Source of the DNA: Artocarpus heterophyllus
Taxonomy: Eukaryota > Streptophyta > Magnoliopsida > Rosales > Moraceae
Assembly: GCA_025403435.1 (NCBI GenBank)
Contig: JAJQZP010000041.1
Location: 254,111 to 318,110, forward strand
Length of the DNA stretch: 64,000 bases
Direction: 5' to 3'
Positions 58,652 through 64,000 of this stretch are shown piece after piece (position 1 is the first letter of the stretch; every line of letters starts with the position of its first letter). The position numbers were made by a program, and so were the translations under genes. The notes under the pieces are model-generated. The model was not told where the DNA came from. It saw nothing but the letters and a program-made list of their open reading frames with translations, and did not search any database.

Positions 58652-60311
58652 ATTGGTATCAGAGCCGAGGTTTTTACATAAATTTGCAAGTTTGTGATCA
58701 TGTTATATGCATAAATTTTGTGATCTTAATCTCTCCAATGCTTGAATTAAATTTTATAGAGAGATGGCACTCTAGGTTTCTATATAATATATATATGTTG
58801 TCATGGATTATATGGTGAATGTTTATTAATTAATTATGGTTGATTAAATTGTTGTTTAATTATTTATTAATTAATTAATACCGGTTATGGTTCCTTAGAG
58901 GTTAGAATGTGTATCTAAGTTTTTTCATGTAATTAGATGGCGGACTATCATCTCCGTCTAGGAATTATTATTTAATTTGTAAGAATTTTTGTAATTAAAT
59001 AATTATTCGGAGAAGACGGAACGAGAAGTCGGATCTTGAAGATAGATGATGGCGCCTCCAGGTATTTCCTGAGTCTCTAATTTTATGTTTTTGAATTGTT
59101 GAAAATAAAATTGATGAATTGCATTAAAATTGTATTTTCTGGATTGAGGGTTTTCTGCTCGGTCGGCATGCCGGACCTCACAGTTCGGCAGGCCGAAGGT
59201 CACAGATCGGCAGGCCGGACGTATGGTCCGGCAGGCCGACAGTGGGGCAGAAATTTTGGTGCTCTGCCGGCAGGCCGAACCTTCATGTTCGGCAGGCCGA
59301 ACCACCATGATCGGCAGACCGATCACCCAGATCGGCCTGCCGACCGAGAGCTGCCAGGTGTCCAGAAAAGGTGCGATTTTTTCAGTGCAGTTTTAATTTT
59401 ATTTTTGGACGATTCTGAGAAACATTAAATTTGGATATGACCGGAAATATGAAGTGTTCGATTCATACGGGATTGAGGACTTGAAGATGGACATTACATG
59501 AAGAATGATACAGCTTGAGGATTCAAGGATGAAGAATCGATAAATGTCTCGATTATTCTCTTGTAATCTTATTTTTTCTATTCTCTAGGGTGGAACCATA
59601 ATATTACGGTTATTATTATTATGCTTGTAGCTTTGCTTGATTGCTTTGCTTGTCTGCATTATAATATGATTTACCATGTATATTGATAACATGTCATATA
59701 GAATAGGGAGTGCCGCTCATATTAAAATTGTTCATGCATAATTTTAAAATAAAACCTTGACTTCAAAAGATTGAGTGGGAGAAGGTTTTCGAAGAGAGAA
59801 CCTAAGGCCTCCATCGTTGGTCCATAGGAAGAACATGATGGTCCCAACCCCTAGGAAGGGATTTCTATCATGTACCAGATTGGATCTCTGAAAGGATAAG
59901 GTATTTTAGTATGATTTATGGTTGCACACCCTTAGGTGGTGATTATAAATCATGGATAAAATATTAAAACGGTGGTTATACACTCACGTTAATTTTATTA
60001 TTAACCTCCCCTAGGAGCTCTGTTAATAAAATTAATGGCCAAAGAAACGATTATTAGTATATGCTGGATCATACGGGTCCTGGATGGCATATATTAATCA
60101 GGAGGGGATCCGTGTTCCTGATTGAATTTGGCATGACTCCCCTAGGAGCTTGTTGAATTCTGAGTTGGGAATTATCGTTGTAAGGTTGTGATATTTTCAA
60201 GGTTTTGACACATAAACACATTTGTATGATTTTACATGATTGTGTTATCTTACTAAATTATTATATATGTTTGCTTATGTTTGGTATATGATTCTTTATT
60301 GTAGATTGAAA
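58652..60311 (+). other. Copia copy 2 leader (about 1.66 kb) with PBS, palindrome array and CCTAGG motifs
   Basis: The PBS TGGTATCAGAGCC (58654-58666) is an exact tRNA-iMet match. The rest is non-coding and unusually long. It holds the eight-copy palindrome array (59162-59345) and CCTAGG-type motifs near 59850, 59930 (changed to CTTAGG), 60010 and 60142. Short open frames across the array are by-products of the motif. Confidence 0.85.
59162..59345. repeat. Palindrome array in the copia copy 2 leader (eight copies)
   Basis: Motifs start at 59162, 59184, 59206, 59227, 59266, 59288, 59310 and 59331 (spacing 22, 22, 21, 39, 22, 22, 21). Two are the perfect form TTCGGCAGGCCGAA. Confidence 0.92.
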
Positions 60312-63300
60312 ATGTCTAAAAACGCTTTATCATCGATACTTGACAAAAACCAATTGACCGGTGAGAACTATAATGATTGGAAACGGAACCTGGACATCGT
60401 CCTTTCCTTTGAGAAACTGAAATATGTTCTGACAACTCCTTGTCCTCCCGAGCCTACGGGAGACTCAAGTAATGAGCAATTCCAAGCGTACGAACGCTGG
60501 AAAGATGCTAATGATCAGGCCCGCTGCTATGTTATGGCTAGCATGAATAACGTGCTGCAGGCTCAACATCAGGATTATGAGACTGCGAAGCAGATCTTGG
60601 ATAATCTTGAGGACATGTTTGGAGGCCAGGCCATAACAAAGCGGCAAGGGGCGCTTCGGAAACTCTTAAACTGTAGACAGAGACCGGGGACATCTGTAAA
60701 GGAGCACATGATGTTGGTCATGGGTTACCTCGCTGAGGCTCAAACCAATGGAGCCGACATCGATGCTGAAACTCAGATGACTATGGTCTTTGAGACTCTG
60801 TCTAAGGAATTTATTCCGTTTAGAGCTACTTTTAATCTAAGCAATAGACGGGATATGACCTTGACAGAACTGATGAAACAGTTACAAGAGTTTGAACTGC
60901 TGATCAGGGAGTCTCCTGCTGGTGGAGAGGCCAATTTGGTAGCTGCTTCTGGTTCCAATCCTAACTCTGGGAATGGAAAGAAACAACGGGCCAAGAGTGG
61001 GAAGTCTTCTATTCCTATTGCTACCAAGAGCAAGAAGAAGAAGAAGAAGAACCCAAAGAAGCTTAAGTGCTTCTTTTGTGGTAAGATCGGGCATATAAAG
61101 AAGCATTGCAAGGACTTCCTTTCCAAGGGAGGTAGGTGTGATCTTCTATATCTAGAAACTTGTTTGGTTGAGGAATCCAGTGACATTTGGGTCATAGATT
61201 CTGGTGCAACTAATCATGTTTGTGTTTCTCTGCAGGGATTCAAAGAAACGAGAAGTCTACTTCGTGAAGACTTAACGCTTCGGATGGGCGATGGATCCTT
61301 GGTCTCAGCGGAAGCAGTGGGAGATGTCCATCTTTATTTTGATAATTATAGGAGTTTAATTTTGCGAGATTGTTTTTATGTTCCTAAATTTAAAAGGAAT
61401 TTAATTTCTGTATCTTCTTTATTTAAAGACTCCTACGTGGTATCTTTTAATGAAAAAGTGGTGATTCGTAAAAACAAATCTTTTATCTGTTCTGGATGGA
61501 TGCAAAATAATCTATATTTTATCAAACCTAAGATGGACCTATTGCTTAATGCTGAGATAAATGATAATAACTCAAAAAGACTTAAAACTTCTCACTCTAA
61601 TAAGACTTATCTTTGGCATTTGCGCCTTGGCCATATTAACCTAAATAGGATTCAAAGGTTGGTAAGGGATGGACCTTTAAGTCACTTAAAGGTGGAATCT
61701 ATACCTCAATGTGAGTCTTGTTTGGAGGGTAAAATGACCAAAAGACCATACGGGTCTAAGGGCAATAGGGCCGAAGGGGTTCTAGAACTTGTGCATAGTG
61801 ATGTTTGCGGACCGATGAACATCCGGGCACGAGGAGGGTATGAGTACTTCGTTACTTTTATTGACGATTACTCAAGATATGGGTATGTGTACCTAATGCA
61901 CCACAAAAGCGAAACTTATGATAAGTTCAGGGAGTTTCGGGCTGAAGTGGAAAAGCAATTGGGTAGACCCATAAAGGCACTTCGATCTGATCGAGGTGGG
62001 GAATACCTTTCTGATGAGTTCTTGGGACACTTGTTAGAGAATGGGATTTTATCCCATTTGACTGCGCCGGGCACTCCGCAGCAGAATGGCGTAGCAGAGA
62101 GAAGGAATAGGACTTTGTTGGACATGATTCGGTCCATGATGAGTTATTCATCATTGCCTTTATCCTTTTGGGGATATGCACTACAAACCGCATGTTATCT
62201 TTTGAACAATGTGCCTTCAAAATCGGTCCCTAAAACTCCTCACGAGTTGTGGACAAGACAGAAGACATCCTTAAACCATATTCGCATATGGGGATGTCCA
62301 GCTCATGTCCTGTTTAAGGATCCGAATAAGTTGGAAGCACGTTCAGAAGTTTGCGTGTTTGTAGGATATCCAAAAGGAACTAAAGGGGGTTATTTTTATA
62401 ACCCAAAGGAAAATAAAGTCGTGGTTTCAACTAATGCAACTTTCCTTGAGGAGAGTTACATGAACGACTTTAAACCTCAAAGCAAAGTGGTGCTTGAGGA
62501 GTTGAGGGGTAATCCGTTTACTCCAGAGGTTCCGAACAAAACCATTCCGATCGGTGTAGAAAAACCAAACAAACCTGAACAACAACCTCAGGGGCTTCGG
62601 CGTAGTGGGAGGATCGGGCGTCAACCTGAGAGGTATATGTTCAATGGGGAGGTCTTTTTGGCTGAACCGGATGAACATGACAGGGATCCTTATACTTACG
62701 CAGAAGCTATGGAGGATGTTGATTCAAGACTCTGGACAGAGGCCATGAACATTGAGATGAAGTCTATGGAGACTAATCGGGTCTGGGAACTTGTGGATCT
62801 TCCCGAAGGGGTAAAACCCATAGGGTGTAAGTGGATCTACAAGAAGAAAAGAGGAGTGGATGGAAAGGTCGAAACCTTTAAGGCTAGACTGGTAGCTAAG
62901 GGTTATACGCAAAAGGAAGGAATCGATTATGAGGAAACCTTTTCGCCTGTAGCCATGCTTAAGTCCATCCGGATTCTCTTGTCCATAGCTGCCGCTCTCG
63001 ACTACGAGATTTGGCAGATGGATGTCAAGACGGCTTTTCTGAATGGCTATCTTGATGAGTCCATTTATATGGAACAACCAGACGGGTTCAAGGTCACGGG
63101 TCAAGAGGGTAAGGTTTGTAAGTTGCTAAAGTCTATTTATGGACTTAAGTAGGCTTCTCGTTCTTGGAACATAAGATTTGATCAAGTGATCAAGACTTAT
63201 GGGTTCTCACAAAATGTGGATGAACCATGTGTTTACAAACACATTAAGAATGGGAAGGTGGTTTTTCTACTACTCTATGTAGATGACATTCTGCTAATTG

Positions 63301-64000
63301 GCAATGACGTTGGGGCGTTGTCATCGGTCAAATTATGGTTGACCAAGCAGTTTGACATGAAGGACTTGGGTGAGGCTAATTTTGTTCTCGGTATCCAGAT
63401 CTTTCGGGATAGGAAGAACAAAATGATAGCTTTGTCACAGGCCAGCTACATAGATAAAATTCTCAGGAGGTTTGCAATGCAGGATTCCAAGAAAGGTGGG
63501 CAACCATCTAGGTCTGGAATTACTCTTTCTAAGAAAGACTCTCCAAAATCTTATGAAGAAAGAGAATACATGAAGAAGGTGCCTTATGCTTCGGCAGTAG
63601 GTAGTCTCATGTATGCCATGCTTTGCACTCGACCAGATATTAGCTATGCGGTCGGGATTGTGAGTCGATTTCAGGCGGATCCAGGACCAAACCATTGGGT
63701 TGCGGTAAAGCATATTTTCAAGTACCTGAGAAGGACTCGTGAGTATATGCTTGTGTATTCGGGTGAGGATTTAACTCCTCTAGGATACACTGATTCGGAT
63801 TTTCAATCCTGCCTGGATTCTAGGAAATCGACTTCAGGGTTTGTGTTTACTCTAGGTGGGGGTGCCATCAGTTGGAGAAGTGCGAAGCAAGATTGCACTT
63901 CGGATTCAACGATGGAGGCCGAGTATGTGGCGGCTAGTGATGCTTCGAAAGAAGCAGTGTGGCTCCGCAAGTTCCTTGGGGATCTTGAGGTAGTTCCGTG
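60312..64000 (+). pseudogene. Copia copy 2 gag-pol (one nonsense codon; 3' end outside window)
   Basis: The ATG at 60312 matches the gag start of copy 1 (MSKNALSS); an upstream in-frame ATG at 60240 is less likely. Gag residues about 1-270 with a Lys-rich stretch and zinc knuckle [14 protein letters not shown] (253-266); protease DSGATNH (about 296); integrase finger (HLRLGH about 436, CESC about 467) and DDE core (D about 497, SDRGGEY about 559, E about 596); RT from about 820 with YVDDILLIG (about 989); RNase H TDSDFQSC (about 1159). The only break seen is TAG at 63150-63152, within an LK-Q/stop-ASRSW context where copy 1 has CAG. The frame is open from there to the window end. A C-to-T change on the coding strand explains it. 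Otherwise it would look functional. Confidence 0.93.

Larger units (their letters stand above)
56614..64000 (+). mobile_element. Ty1/copia retrotransposon, copy 2 (3' end outside window)
   Basis: LTR 56614-58651, PBS 58654-58666, leader to 60311, then gag-pol running off the window inside RNase H. Same family as copy 1 but much better preserved: intact LTR ends (TG...CA), an exact PBS and a single nonsense codon. Confidence 0.94.

Noticed and set aside
58654..58666. tRNA-like match (TGGTATCAGAGCC) at several places
   Set aside because: Only the 3' end complement of tRNA-iMet is present next to LTRs. These are primer-binding sites, not tRNA genes.
59096..59428. Open frames across the copia leader palindrome array
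   Set aside because: Arg/Gly/Pro-rich frames appear on both strands because the palindrome lacks stop codons; nothing suggests translation.

Overview
This window is plant nuclear DNA made entirely of repeats. No host gene, tRNA, rRNA or CRISPR array was recognised. Evidence for a plant is a Tekay-type chromovirus with a chromodomain, three copies of a CRM-type (centromeric retrotransposon lineage) Ty3/gypsy element, two Ty1/copia elements, and initiator-tRNA-Met primer sites throughout. The species cannot be named from this. CRM elements, a long satellite-like array with higher-order repeats and nested insertions together suggest a centromeric or pericentromeric location (inference).

The substrate is one tandem array with a unit of about 229-230 bp, all in one orientation. 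It is now split into four blocks: 13621-17751, 27510-27901, 33876-40012 and 46221-56613, about 21 kb and roughly 90 units. Read on the minus strand, each unit has the anatomy of a miniature LTR retrotransposon (TRIM). There is a 111-bp LTR (TGATGTGTCCC...GGTTCATATCA) with a TATA-like core, a PBS complementary to tRNA-iMet, about 119 bp of internal sequence, and a polypurine tract ending GGGAA just before the next LTR. The array is therefore (LTR-internal)n. Its LTR ends (TGATG...GGTTCNTATCA) match those of the CRM elements in the window, so the unit looks like a non-autonomous CRM derivative that became a satellite.

Five insertions sit in the array, plus one nested inside another. (1) CRM copy 1, plus strand, from before base 1 to 13620, is a pol pseudogene. 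Its 3' LTR is split by (2) a nearly pristine Tekay chromovirus, minus strand, 2742-13440. That element has an intact 1543-codon gag-pol, almost identical 2.9-kb LTRs and a perfect CACAC target duplication. (3) Copia copy 1, 17752-27509, is decayed and has a GTGGG/GTAGG target duplication. (4) CRM copy 2, 27902-33875, plus strand, is a full insertion with a CAAAA target duplication. Its 5' LTR is the 111-bp TRIM LTR, while its 3' LTR is a 748-bp CRM LTR. (5) CRM copy 3, minus strand, 40013-46220, has a truncated 3' LTR. (6) Copia copy 2 runs from 56614 past the window end and has one visible nonsense codon.

Three points deserve most attention. First, the satellite is built from a TRIM. Second, CRM copy 2 has two different LTRs, which suggests the TRIM and CRM exchanged sequence during replication. 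Third, a palindromic motif, TTCGGC-NN-GCCGAA, repeats at 21-22 bp spacing in both the Tekay LTRs (Ty3) and the copia LTRs and leaders (Ty1), two superfamilies that otherwise share no sequence there.
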